A stretch of DNA of 64,000 nucleotides from Ustilago trichophora (lineage: Eukaryota; Basidiomycota; Ustilaginomycetes; Ustilaginales; Ustilaginaceae), in the NCBI GenBank assembly GCA_900323505.1, contig OOIN01000016.1, positions 793,530 to 857,529 on the forward strand, given 5' to 3'. The notes below the pieces were generated by a model, which saw only the letters and a list, made by a program, of their open reading frames with translations, was not told the origin of the DNA and made no database searches. This document shows, in pieces, positions 32,353 to 42,980 of the stretch. How positions within the stretch are numbered: position 1 is the stretch's first letter; every line of letters begins with the position of its first letter. A program made the translations under genes and the position numbers.

Positions 32353-35300
32353 ACCCCGTGCACTCGACTTATGCACTCCAGGGTCAGGAGACATTTTCGA
32401 AAGGCAATTTCGCCATCTTGATGGCCTCACCACGAGGTATGCTCGACGCACGACCCTGAACAGTCTGTCCGTTACAGATGCAGGGCCAGCGTGCGAGTCA
32501 ACCACTTTGTGATTCCTGCTCACTAAACACCAACAGTGAGCCCGACTTGCACATACCCCGCTTTCGGTAGATGCTGGAACTATCGATCCAATTTACGCTC
32601 GTGGCTGCTGATCTCCAGCTGTCAGGGGTTCGCTGCGCGGAGAGAATCATCGTTGTCACAAGCTTTCTGTACATTGATTGCTTCTGTCTGTCAATGCGGA
32701 TTGATTCGATCGCACTAAGAGATGCCTCAATGTCTTGACTGTCGCTCAAGCCAACCGGTCGCCCTCTCACATCTTTTAGATCGCGGCAAAGCTGAACCTT
32801 TCGGCGAGCCCGATCTTTCAACCAGCTTGAACCACACCGAGAAAAAGTCTGGGAACCACCTTGTTTGCAACAGCAGCCTTTCTCGGCGTCCAAGGCGTGG
32901 GATGGTTGTTGGAGTTTTTGATTCGCCCCGAGCCGCCGGGTCAACGCCGGTATCGAGCAACGTAAGAACTTCCATGCAAGCGCTCATCTCCAAACGCAAA
33001 AGAGCAACATGGAACCATTTAGACTGGGTCCGATCAGCACATTGTCATCCCGATGTTGATGTCGGCCGTTGTCGTCCGTAAGGGATCCAACGGATATCTC
33101 GGCCAACTGGTGAATAGCCGTCCTCGCTAGCGTACAATCATGTTGGCTTCTTACTATTCGGATATCGGCACCGGCTTATGCAGTCACTCGTAAGTTTCAA
33201 GATGTCCACATCTACCTTTGGGCAGCCATGCTTACGCATCACAAAACACTCTTCCCCAACCCGATTCGGATGCAATCTACTGTAGCTTCACGCCACGCGA
33301 CTCGGCTATGGTTCCCCTACCAAGCCGCAGCGTGTTGCTCGTCACCATTCAGGAACAGGGTCAGCATGGCTGTCTGCTACTTTGGCTCAGCAATTACAGT
33401 AAAAAGGTTGGATCGCGGCCGAAAGTGGCGGTATGTGCATATCCCGCTCGTGCCTTGGCGTCTTGGCGAGGTCAACACCGATACCCCGCGGATGATGGGT
33501 GTACAGAGGGCCGAGCTGTTGCTGCAGCCGGCACCGGCCTTCTAACTGTGTACTGCTAGAATTACCGCACATCTGCAACGGTTCGGAGTTCAAGTGTGTG
33601 GGTCTGATGAGGGTTACCGTCGCCAGTCTCGGTAAGGAAACTTTGAGCTCAACACGCGTCCCAACGAGGACAACGGGGACGTCATACTCGCCTGTTTTCA
33701 CTCTGCCTTTACAGAACGCATTGGAGTCGGAAGGTTTTGGTTGCTCACCGCGGTTTCTGCCCACCGATGTTTGACTTGGTTGGCTTGGCGTTCACCAGAC
33801 GGGTTTGACTGCAGTATGAAACAGTCTTTCCCTGTTGATTTCTCGCTCTGACTCAACTCGCCGTATCATTCAAAGTGATATGGGGAGGGAGAGGAAATTC
33901 GCCGCTTACAGGCACAGCAAAGCAGATTGAAAATAAAGGCAGTCCCGAACGAGGGAATGTATTCTGGGGTGGCCTTGGTGGACCCCATGGCCGTCAACTT
34001 TTGCAGACTGCAGAGCGTGCTCTTGCGAGTAGCGTACTATGCTAGGAAGTGAACCATGAGAAATGTATGTGGACTCGGCAAGCGAAGGATCTTCGGATCT
34101 CGCATAGCAGCCGCAAGAGACCTTGTGGTGAATTCTTGCGAGGTTTGACACAAGCCATGTGCTATGATGTCAATGCTATTCTCTCCCCCGCGGTACGGCA
34201 CGAGCGCGCACTCATGCCGAATGCAGATGACCAGTCAAGACGCGGAAATCGAAATAAGCATAGGGTGTGCGTGTGTTGAGAAATTCTCCGATTGCAGCAA
34301 AATCCGACGATTCCAAAGAAAAGGCATCCAGCAGGAACGCTGAAGGCAGAGCTCCATGGCCTCGATCGAGTCCCTGGGTTGATATGTAACTAGTATATTG
34401 TACAGTAGCTCGTTGACGCGCACCTGATCTTCGAACAAAGACAGGAAAGGGCTGCGGCGCTTCGCTCGCGCGAAACATTGGCTCCCATGCGTGCGGTAGT
34501 GACAGGTGAGAAAGGCTAAAACCCACCTACGAATGGCGGAGGCGCAAACGATTCTTCTGGCTGGACTGGGGAGGAGCTTTGCATGAAGGCGAAATGCGAA
34601 AGTCAAGAGCGGTCTACCTTTCGGAAGTAGCATCCGAGAGAGCAGACGCGTACCAGCATCGTGTCAGTCACGCATACAAATGCGAACAAGTAGCCGACGT
34701 TCCTGAGCTTGCAGAGCTTTATGGGTGGCATGAGGTCGAGTTGACCGGTGCTGCATCGCGATGTCGAAACAAGTTTGCACAGGGATTCGAATGTTCTGCA
34801 GGTTCATTCAAAGGGTCGGTCATTGTTGAGTTTACTAGTTGACATCTGACGGACGCAAAAGCGGTCCTTGACAGAAAAAGCTAACTTTGGGTCAACTTCG
34901 ACCAGAGAAAAGGCACAAGAACGAAATGTGCGCTGATTAGAATGGTGGGCAAAAGCGGACCGGTTGGGTATAGTCGTAGAGTGTGCGCCTGTGCGGAGAT
35001 GGAGACCCGACAGATTGGAGCGTTTAGACTTCCTCTGCCCATTTGTCTAAAAAGTTGAACGTCTGTCTGCGCTCGCTCGCTTGATTTGGTGGGGCTGACA
35101 GAGACAAACCAAAAGTGACAGTGTACTCTAACTCTCGGGAAAGCCGAGGAAAGCCATACCATACAACGCATGAAAGAGAGTCAGGTGTTTTTGTGGAGGA
35201 TATCCACCAGGGGCAGGCCCCAAGAGCAGCAGCAAAGGGTGAAGCATCCCCCATGGGCGCTCGGATGCGAGACTGGAGAGCATTGCGGAGCGCCGTGAAG

Positions 35301-36309
35301 AGCTGCAAACCATTCATGCGCATACGACAATGCAATCATCATCATCATCATCATGCTCCTGCTCCAAATGGGCTTTTTCAGGGGAGTCGTTTGCAATAAT
35401 GCGAGACAGGATTGAGCAGACACATGCTGCGTTCAGTATTGTTCCTCACGGCTCAAGAGGGAAGCGCGGCGCAGAGCCAAGAGAAATCGAGAACTTATGC
35501 AGGCCATGTTCCAAGTTGCTTTCGTCACTGTCGTCAGAGCGTTGCTCGATTTTGAGCGTCGCTCGGGATGAAGGACCCGCCAAGCTGTGCAGAACTGCTG
35601 ACGGTTGAAGCGATTTGATTCCACTCTCTTGCGTCAAAGACAAGGTCAAAAAGCAGCGGAGATTGAAAAAAATCTCCGTTCAAAGCTTGCCGCTTGAATT
35701 ATCGTATGCGGTTGTGCCTTCTTGTGTTCGACGGGGGGTTTTTCATTTTCAATTTATTTTTATTTTTATTTGGGTTCTGCCCTACAGCTCCACTTTACGC
35801 TTGGCAGAGATGGTCATTCTTTGTGCGGGCGTGTTTTTAGGCGGATCAACCGACCGACTGCCAGATCCGGCCTACGATGCTCCTCGACTCTTCATCCGCC
35901 TTCTTTTCTTTCTCTTGTCCGAAGTCCGGCTGCCCACCTTCCTCTCTGGCCAGGGCAACATGTTTTTCGGCGTGCTTGGCTAGTTTGGCAGTTCATTGGC
36001 TTGTTTGAGCCGAGCAGCATGGCTCGTCCCCTCGATGCTGCGCCCCCGCCTCGTCACTCTCTCTGCCAAACTAAGCGTTTGCAAACCCTTCGGAACTCTG
36101 GCTCTCATGACGCTAGAAAAAGTCGCCCAACATTCATAAATACCCACCTCTTTTTCAGAGACACACTTTGTCATTTTCTCCACAGGTTTTTACCATCATC
36201 ACCGACACCACCTTACACCTCCTCCTCCTCCTCTCCCTCCTCCTTCTCTTTATCCTCACTGTCGGCTGCACCTCGTCACAAGAACTTTGATCCCTCGCTC
36301 TTGCCCAGC

Positions 36310-37929
36310 ATGGTTTTCACTGTTCGAGGGACGCCCATCGGCGCCCTCACCATCTTCATTGCTATGCTTGCCTCGATGGGCGGTTTCCTGTTCGGCTGGG
36401 ATACCGGGCAGATTAGCGGCCTACTAGAGATGAGCGATTTCCGACGCCGCTTCGCTACCATCAATGACCCTGCTGCAACGGGAGGTAAAGACTGGAATCC
36501 TTGGATCGAAGGTGTAGTCGTCTCCCTCCTCAGTGTCGGAACGGCTATCGGTGTCCTCATCGGTGCCCCTCTCGCAGACAAGCTCGGTCGTCGATGGGCT
36601 ATGGTCGTCGAGTGCATCGTCTTCGACATTGGTGTCATCATCCAGGTCACCTCCTTCTACGCCTGGTATCAAGTCGCCATCGGACGCTTGATTACGGGGC
36701 TCGGAGTCGGCGCTTTGTCTGCTGCCGTTCCCCTGTATCAGTCAGAGACGGTTCCACGACAGGTTCGAGGTGCCTTGGTCGGAACTTACCAGCTTTTCAT
36801 AACGCTCGGGATCTTGTTAGCCTACTGTACCAACATTGGCACTCGTGGCTACACCAACTCTGGTCAGTGGCGTGTTCCCATCGCACTCGGCATCTTCTTC
36901 TCCTCAATCCTCGCCGTCGGCATCCTCTTCTGCCCCGAGTCGCCCCGTTGGCTCGCAGCACGAGGCCGCAACGAAGAGGCCTACAGGTCGTGCGCTGCCG
37001 TCCGTGGCGCCAAGTACGGCGATGCCAACCCTTGGGTTGAGGCCGAATACCGCGAGATCATTGCTATCGTCAAGGCTGACGAGAAGATTCAGGAAGCCGG
37101 CTGGATCGACTGCTTCAAGCCCCGTCACAAGACCCTTTACCGAACCCTCCTCGGCATGGCCCTCCAGGCTGGTCAGCAGTTCACAGGTGCAAACTACTTC
37201 TTCTACTTTGGTACTGCCATTTTTACCCAGGTCGGTCTTAGGGACTCATTTGTTACTCAGATCATTCTGGGTGCCGTCAACTTTGCCTGCACCTTCCTTG
37301 GTCTCTACATTCTCGAGCGTTTCGGTCGAAGGTGGCCGCTCATCCTCGGTGCCGCATGGCAGTCGTTCTGGCTCTTTGTCTTTGCCATTGCCGGTGTCGT
37401 GGGCGGTCCTCTTCCCGAACAGATCTCGGAGGGTGTCGGCAAGTTGCTGATCGTGTCGGCTTGCTTCTTCATTCTCGGTTACGCCTCCACCTGGGCTCCC
37501 GGTATTTGGATTTGGATCGGCGAGAGTTTCAGCTACCGCACCCGTGCCAAGCAGGCCTCGCTCGCCACGCTTGCTAACTGGGTCTCCAACTTCCTCATTT
37601 CGTACTTCTCCTCGCCTATCGCCAACAACATCCACTTCTCCTACGGTTTCGTCTTTGCTGGTTGCAACTTGGCCAACTGTCTGATTGCCTTCTTCTTCGT
37701 CTACGAGTCGGCCGACTTGACGCTCGAGGACGTTGACGCCATGTACAATGACCCCAACTGCAAGCCCTGGAACTCGACCAAGTGGGTCCCCGCTGGCTAC
37801 ACTTCGCGGGACCAGATCAAGGAGAAGGACTCTGGCCAGGCCAGCGAGGTTGGCGAGTGGAGCAACTCCCCCTCGGCGCTTCCTGGTGAGCAGGAGAAGA
37901 ACAAGACCGAGCCTCTTCGCGTCGCCTAA
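36310..37929 (+). CDS. Hexose transporter, MFS sugar porter family
   Basis: A 539-residue, 12-helix major facilitator of the sugar porter family. The frame is open upstream to a TTG, but the ATG at 36310 (MVFTVRGTPIGALTIFIAML) gives the family N-terminus and follows a C/T-rich leader. Motifs: GGFLFGWDTGQISG in the first helix, GAPLADKLGRRWAM in loop 2-3, the PESPRWL motif after helix 6, QQFTGANYFFYFG in helix 7, ERFGRRWPL in loop 8-9, and YESADLTLEDVDAMY after helix 12, a form of the usual PETKGLTLEE. The C-terminal WNSTKWVPAGYTSRDQ segment is typical of fungal monosaccharide carriers related to RCO3 and high-affinity glucose transporters. The substrate is probably glucose or another hexose; a sensing rather than transport role is possible, but the cytosolic tail is short. 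Confidence 0.9.
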   Translation: MVFTVRGTPIGALTIFIAMLASMGGFLFGWDTGQISGLLEMSDFRRRFATINDPAATGGKDWNPWIEGVVVSLLSVGTAIGVLIGAPLADKLGRRWAMVVECIVFDIGVIIQVTSFYAWYQVAIGRLITGLGVGALSAAVPLYQSETVPRQVRGALVGTYQLFITLGILLAYCTNIGTRGYTNSGQWRVPIALGIFFSSILAVGILFCPESPRWLAARGRNEEAYRSCAAVRGAKYGDANPWVEAEYREIIAIVKADEKIQEAGWIDCFKPRHKTLYRTLLGMALQAGQQFTGANYFFYFGTAIFTQVGLRDSFVTQIILGAVNFACTFLGLYILERFGRRWPLILGAAWQSFWLFVFAIAGVVGGPLPEQISEGVGKLLIVSACFFILGYASTWAPGIWIWIGESFSYRTRAKQASLATLANWVSNFLISYFSSPIANNIHFSYGFVFAGCNLANCLIAFFFVYESADLTLEDVDAMYNDPNCKPWNSTKWVPAGYTSRDQIKEKDSGQASEVGEWSNSPSALPGEQEKNKTEPLRVA

Positions 37930-38421
37930 GATTCTTTCTCCTTTGACAGCTTCATCACCGCATACAAGAAACTTCTTCCCGAGGCGTCCCGTCTCGTCCA
38001 TACTTTTTTTCGCAACATATCTGTACAATGCACAGGAATCGCTAGCGTCAATCGTGGACTTCGTTCATCGTTCTACTAGCATACATTTCTCAACTACACC
38101 ACACAACGTCTGCCGTGTTAATCATGCATTCTAGCCCACAAACTCTCAGTGTGATACGTCTGAAATGTCTCGATTGCCTTGGCATGTATCCTAGGTAAGA
38201 AGTCTGCCATGGTTGGCCAGGCGGTGTTTGACAGTATAATGATGTCGAATAGCGGCGCGCCATTTTCTCAAAAAGTAAGAAAAGAAACTCGGGAGTCGGA
38301 GTCACGCTTTTTTCCCTTGAGCGCGCTGTTTTTCCGATTTGCGACTGCACCTTCTGCTTCGTCCCCTCATCCAACTCTTTAGCTCTTGCAGCACATCATC
38401 ACCACCAACACCATCAGCATC
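37930..38421. other. Intergenic region
   Basis: About 490 bp with the transporter 3' end and the TIM10 promoter. Nothing else is supported. Confidence 0.4.
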
Positions 38422-38841
38422 ATGTCTCTCTTCGGTCTTGGAGGCGGCTCCTCCCCCGCCGCTAGCAGTTCAAACGTCAGCTCCGCACAGATCGAAGCTG
38501 CCACAGCCGAACTCGAGATGGTCACCGACGTCTTTAACCGCCTCGTCTCGTCTTGCCACGCAAAGTGCATCTCGACAAGATACGCCGAACCCGACCTCAA
38601 CAAGGGCGAAAGCATCTGCATCGACCGGTAAGCTTGCTTCTACCTCCTTGCTCATTGGAAGCTGACACTGCTAGTTAGTTTAAGATTTTGCTGACACGTT
38701 CTCATTGTATGATCGCATTCGATCTGCAGTTGTGTAAGCAAGTTCTTCGCCGTCAACACAAAGGTCAACGAACTCATGCAGTCCATGGGCCAGGCCGCGC
38801 AGGGTGGCGCTCCTGGCGGTGGAGGATCGTTCTTCGGATGA
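38422..38841 (+). CDS. TIM10: Mitochondrial intermembrane-space import chaperone Tim10, two exons
   Basis: Exon 1 is 38422-38627 and exon 2 is 38730-38841; the 102-nt intron runs from GTAAGC to CAG and joins in phase 2, giving 105 residues. The protein carries the twin CX3C motifs of the small Tim family: CHAKC and CIDRC, whose cysteines form two disulphides in the intermembrane space. The sequence MSLFGLGGG and [21 protein letters not shown] aligns closely with yeast Tim10, so it is Tim10 rather than Tim8, 9 or 13. It pairs with Tim9 in a hexamer that escorts hydrophobic carrier precursors to the inner membrane. The intron splits the second CX3C motif just before its last cysteine. A Gly-rich tail ends the protein. 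Confidence 0.95.
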
Positions 38842-39012
38842 GCACCTAGCACACACGCCATCTCAAAATGCAGCAATACGATTCGATTCAGTGAAACGCT
38901 CAGACTGTTCGGCCAGCTTCGCAACGCAGCTTCAAAGTATACAGTGACAGACAGAGGATGGAGGAAATTTGCATCGAGGATGTCTTTGACGAATGAGATT
39001 AGTCGGCCGGGT

Positions 39013-40984
39013 TCAACAACCACCGTTCCCGGCCCAGAACTGCGAAAGCCAGGCGCTGCTAAGGGGCTCGCCGTTGTGGCCCATGTGCGGGAACCACCGG
39101 AGTTGAGCTCCTGGGCCGTGCTCAGCTAGGATACGCTGGTCGTCTGGGGCGCGAAATGTTTGCCGGATGCAAATGTGAGAAGTCAACAAAGTGTCAGCCA
39201 TTCTGTCTTAGCTGCTGAGAACCGGTCGCGAGGGGCAGTAGTACGTACCGATGGGGAAAATTGTGTCTTTCTCGCCATTGATTGCGATCAGGGGCGCAGC
39301 CTCCTGATCAAGGATGCCTTGGTCAGTCAAAAGTATGCAAAAGGCTGGATCGTCAGCGATCAATTCACCGAAGACTTGGAAGCCATTCACGCACATACCT
39401 TTGCGGAGGAGCGAGAATTGTTCTACGTCGTCTAAAAAGTTCTCGGTGTCAGAGTAACCAAAGGACTGGCCCAGGGCGCGTTGGAGGCTTGCCGGGTAGG
39501 CTAAGTTCTCTGCAGCCTCTAGCCAGCTGCGTGTAGGTTCAAGCAAACGCAAATGCAAAGGTAAGCGTGTTGAGTATGGACGGCGTTAAGATCAGTCAAG
39601 TTGCTCGCTCGAAGCACACTTCTTGGGCTACTCACGCTCTCGTGAATGCGTAGTGGCTGGCTGTGCCTTGGCTAACGACTCTTCGCAAACGCCACCGTTC
39701 GGCACGCGAAGCGCGCACTGCCCAGTAAGAGCCCGTGGAGATACCCCAGAAGCTGATGCAGTTGGGATCAAAGAGTTCCGTGTTGTATTGGATCCAGTCC
39801 ACGATGCTGTTCCAGTACTTTTCCTGGGCTAGCTCGTCGCTCCCCGTGATGGGTGAGTCCGCAGTGCCAGGCATGGCAACCACCACCACAGTGTAGCCGT
39901 ACGAGGTCAAGGCGGACACATGCTCGAGCATGTAAGTGTGGTAGTGGTCAAGACCGGTGATGATGACCACGACCGACTGAGCTCCTTCTGAGCCTTTTGC
40001 TCGAAAGACGCGAAGTGGTATGTCTGCGGAAAACAATGGTGAAGCTCGTCAAGCTTCTACGTGTTTGGCTGCGTCGGGTTGGTGTGTGGATAGTCTGCAC
40101 TTACCAACCTTCTCGTCACCCCCAAGAGATGCGGACGCCTTGCTAAAGTCGAAGATATCCATATAGCTAGTGGGAAGATAGCAGCGAATGTCGAGTCAAC
40201 GAACTCTTCTCCAGATCCAGGTTCGCGTTGCTGAAAGGTGAAGCAACTTGGATACTTACTCGATGGCATGTTTGAAGGCCCTTTTGTCCATCTTCCAAGC
40301 AAATTGCTTAGCCTTGTACGTGCTTGTCTTCTCGTGAATCCAAGGGAAATAGGCCATTCTGAACACATTGGAGGCCCTCCTGGAGAATGAAAACGAAAGA
40401 TAAGCATTTCAAGACAGAGAAAATGAGATTCACCTGTGATGCTCACATGTAGTAGGTGATGGCGTCCTGAACCGACTGGTTGAAGACCAGATCGTCTGCG
40501 AGGCCAGTGAGCTCCTGGCCTTTTGTGATGAAAACGGCGGCCCACTCGTTGTCACCAATGTCCTTCACCTTTTGGTTTGGATAGATAGCCTCAAGCTGTT
40601 CGAAGATGGGAGCAAAGTCGCTCTCATCGGCGTAGGCATCCACTGGCCATGCTTTTCGCTGCAACTGTGAGGGAATCAAGAGCGAAGATGGTGGAAGCGG
40701 GTACAGTGTGTCAGCTCGATTCCTTCAACGCTCAGTTGCAAGTGGGTTCTTGGCAGCTCTTTGATAAGGATAAAAAGGGCGACGAAACCAACAGCAACTT
40801 TGAGAAAGGTCTCATACCAAGCCGAGACAGACTCGTGATACGGATAGGGCGAAGTGTCGTTCATAGCCGGCCGGCCATAGGTGAGCAAGAGGTCGGTAGA
40901 GTCATCAATGTCTGCCTTGACGGTGCTCAAACACAGAAAAAGGAGGATGCAGCCCATGCGAAGGGCGGATACGAAGCAGCTCAT
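39013..40984 (-). CDS. FrsA/Ayg1-like alpha/beta hydrolase, multi-exon, 5' exon uncertain
   Basis: Firm exons, from the 3' end: 39013-39143, 39249-39317, 39399-39526, 39636-40023, 40105-40166, 40260-40379 and 40447 to about 40664, with GT-AG sites in phase. They encode 371 residues that align over nearly their whole length with the Ayg1/FrsA (DUF1100) hydrolases: DFAPIFEQLEAIYP, MRASNVFRMAYFPWIHEKTS, ITGLDHYHTYM, the nucleophile elbow GISTGSYWAVRA, NGEKDTIFPI with the acid, and PHMGHNG with the histidine. No ATG occurs in the last of these exons. The likeliest first exon starts at ATG 40984 (MSCFVSALRMGCILLFLCLS, a signal or anchor, then a second hydrophobic stretch VAVGFVALFILI). Joining it needs a weak GTTGAA donor at 40729. 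Ayg1 shortens a polyketide by C-C cleavage; the substrate here is unknown. Confidence 0.75.
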
Positions 40985-41697
40985 CGTGCTTGATGTGGTC
41001 GGAACTGTCTCTGGCAACTTGTCAGTGGCCAACTCGGGAGGAAGTGGAACGAAAAGAGTTGATGAGGCTCGAATCTCTTAGGACAAAGCTGGCTTTTTGG
41101 ACAGGATTCTGGTACAGTACATATATATGGTTACAGACACTCTTGGCTGAAACACTTGTGCTCAAATTCTGCGCTGAAAACGGTCTACCTGAGTCTTTCC
41201 CAGCACCTAGAGTGGCTCTAGAAAAGGGTCAGAGTGAGGAGCTGCCCTGATCCGGACAGCATCCGAAAAGTCGTGGCGGAAGAACTGAGCCTGAGCAGCG
41301 TTTGGAAGTAGCGGACTATTGTTGATTAAGTTGATCATGCTTTGCATTTGGTGGGGCGTGATGTGACTTGTGAAGGTGCCGAGGAGGCTTGGAGGTCTCT
41401 CGTCAAGTTTGGCACAAGCCTGCGACCTTTTTTCAAAAAGGCATCGTCTTGGCTAAGCCTTGAAGTGCTCCACTTGAAAGTGCACCACGCTCTTCTTGGA
41501 TTTTGCTTGCCAGCTAGGAAGCGTCGAGTCGCTTCGGAGAAACTCTAGGTTGTCTCCCACGAACTCTTCACATCCAACGTTACTGCATAGCATTGTGGAT
41601 TCGTCACATTCATCACCTGCCTCTTGACTTCCAGTAGTGCAACTGCGCAACCAGCTGCGATTGCTCGTCCTTGGGTCAATCGATATCAGTCACAATC
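40985..41697. promoter_or_regulatory. Divergent intergenic region between hydrolase and COA6
   Basis: About 710 bp separate two divergently oriented genes. It includes a TACTGTAC-type octamer at 41112-41119 followed by a short ATATATAT stretch that could act as a TATA-like element. The site assignments are inference. Confidence 0.35.
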
Positions 41698-42179
41698 ATG
41701 CCGTCTACACCAGAACCAGCACCAGCGCCGACTCGGAACGAGCGCAAGGCCTGTTGGTCGCATCGGGACAGCTACTTTGCATGCTTGACGCAGAAGGGTG
41801 TCACCATTCCACCTGGAACGGACATGAGCGATGGAAGGGGTCCCGTTGGCAAGGCCGCCAAGGAAGAACAAGACAGGCTCGAAAAGGAAAAGAAGCTGAC
41901 CACAGAGGAAGCACGCAAGCAAGATCCTTGCATCCAAGAACGACAGGGCTACGAGACCAACTGCGCCAGAAGCTGGGTAAGTATGGATGCAGCTTCCAAA
42001 TGAGACCGTTGCCGTTCATCGCAGCGACCAGAGCACTGTAGCTGACCACCCACGACTTCTCTAATATACTCTTCCTCATCGATGCTGTACAGGTCGACTA
42101 TTTCAATAAGAGGCGAGTACTGGAGGAGCGACAGAGGATGATGTACGCCCAAGCAGACGCAGGCAAACCTAAGCCTTGA
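41698..42179 (+). CDS. COA6: Cytochrome c oxidase assembly factor Coa6-like, two exons
   Basis: Exon 1 is 41698-41976 and exon 2 is 42093-42179; the intron starts GTAAGT and ends CAG, phase 0, giving 121 residues. The cysteines sit in CWSHRDSYFAC (CX9C) and CIQERQGYETNC (CX10C), the pattern specific to Coa6 within the CHCH group. The C-terminal SWVDYFNKRRVLEER matches the Coa6 WxxYFxxKR motif, reconstituted across the splice junction, which confirms the intron. Coa6 acts in the mitochondrial intermembrane space in copper delivery to the CuA site of cytochrome c oxidase. The linker between the two cysteine pairs is Lys/Glu-rich and about 48 residues long, roughly twice that in budding yeast. 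The ATG at 41698 is the first in the frame. Confidence 0.93.
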
Positions 42180-42980
42180 GCTCGTCTGGACTTTGCACAT
42201 CACAAACCATTTGGTGCTCCCTCCGATTGCCTCTCGTCGGCTCCTCCGAAGTCTGTGATCTTCAGGAAGGTCTATGGACAAGACACCGGTCTTTCCCAGC
42301 GCCGATCGGCCAACTTGCCTCGAGCAGCTGAGCAGCTGAGCATCTTCAGCCTTCCGCTCCCACGACACTTTAATTCTCCTCGTCTTCAGATCGCACCTTG
42401 TTTTAATCCACCCCTCTTAAAACTGTAATTGTAAACTATCCAGCTCAAGCTGTGAGCACCTCACCTGCAATCTCGTTCCAATGAGACAGAGACTTGGTCG
42501 CCTGCTTTGTCACTCCAAAGACGAAGAGGGCTTGTACGATCTCAGACTCCTCAGAAGCTCGTATGTGTCAAAGTGGAGCGCCATCTGATTTCTCGGAACA
42601 CGGGCAAAAGGAAACGACGGAAGAATTTCCTAAAAGTTGTAAAAGCGCAGCAGCAGCAACACAACATATTGTTATGTGACTGCATAGCGGCAGTGGTCGC
42701 ACCTGGGACGCGCTTTGGTTCACACTTTCACTCGAGTAGCACTCAGCCCCACGGCTTCATTCCGACATCATCTTGAAGTTATCCACAACTCAGCCATACC
42801 GCATCGCTATCGACAGAAGGCATCGTTTCCAAGCGATTCTCAACCGGAAGCACTTGCTCAGCTCACTCAACAAGCTCACTGACTCGTTCGGAGCCTCCTA
42901 CATCGACTTGAAAAGCTGCGCATGGACGATTGTCGACAAATCACTTCTCCACTTCAGCAAGATCCCTTCGTTCCGTCACG
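42180..42980. other. Intergenic region
   Basis: About 800 bp containing the end of COA6 and the promoter and leader of CWC22. No gene is supported; a frame at 42773-43054 overlaps the CWC22 start and lacks any domain. Confidence 0.4.

Larger units (their letters stand above)
29990..36309. other. 6.3-kb region without recognisable genes
   Basis: No open frame here shows a recognisable domain, a believable length or coding composition. It contains two CA microsatellites (31285-31327, 31438-31468), a 20-bp perfect palindrome at 32333-32352, a TCA trinucleotide run near 35336-35353, and C/T-rich DNA (36186-36300) directly before the hexose transporter. The left part probably serves as 5' leader and promoter of the C2H2 factor and the right part as promoter of the transporter; a non-coding RNA gene in the middle cannot be excluded. 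I looked for tRNA A and B boxes and found no convincing cloverleaf. Confidence 0.5.

Noticed and set aside
32722..33081. Possible tRNA-like segment, suggested by a translation resembling misread tRNA genes
   Set aside because: The candidate T loop lacks the TTC start, the A box is poor and no acceptor stem closes the fold.
35722..36309. 196-residue N-terminal extension of the hexose transporter frame
   Set aside because: The frame starts at a non-ATG codon or runs through C/T-rich leader DNA; the family N-terminus begins at the ATG at 36310.
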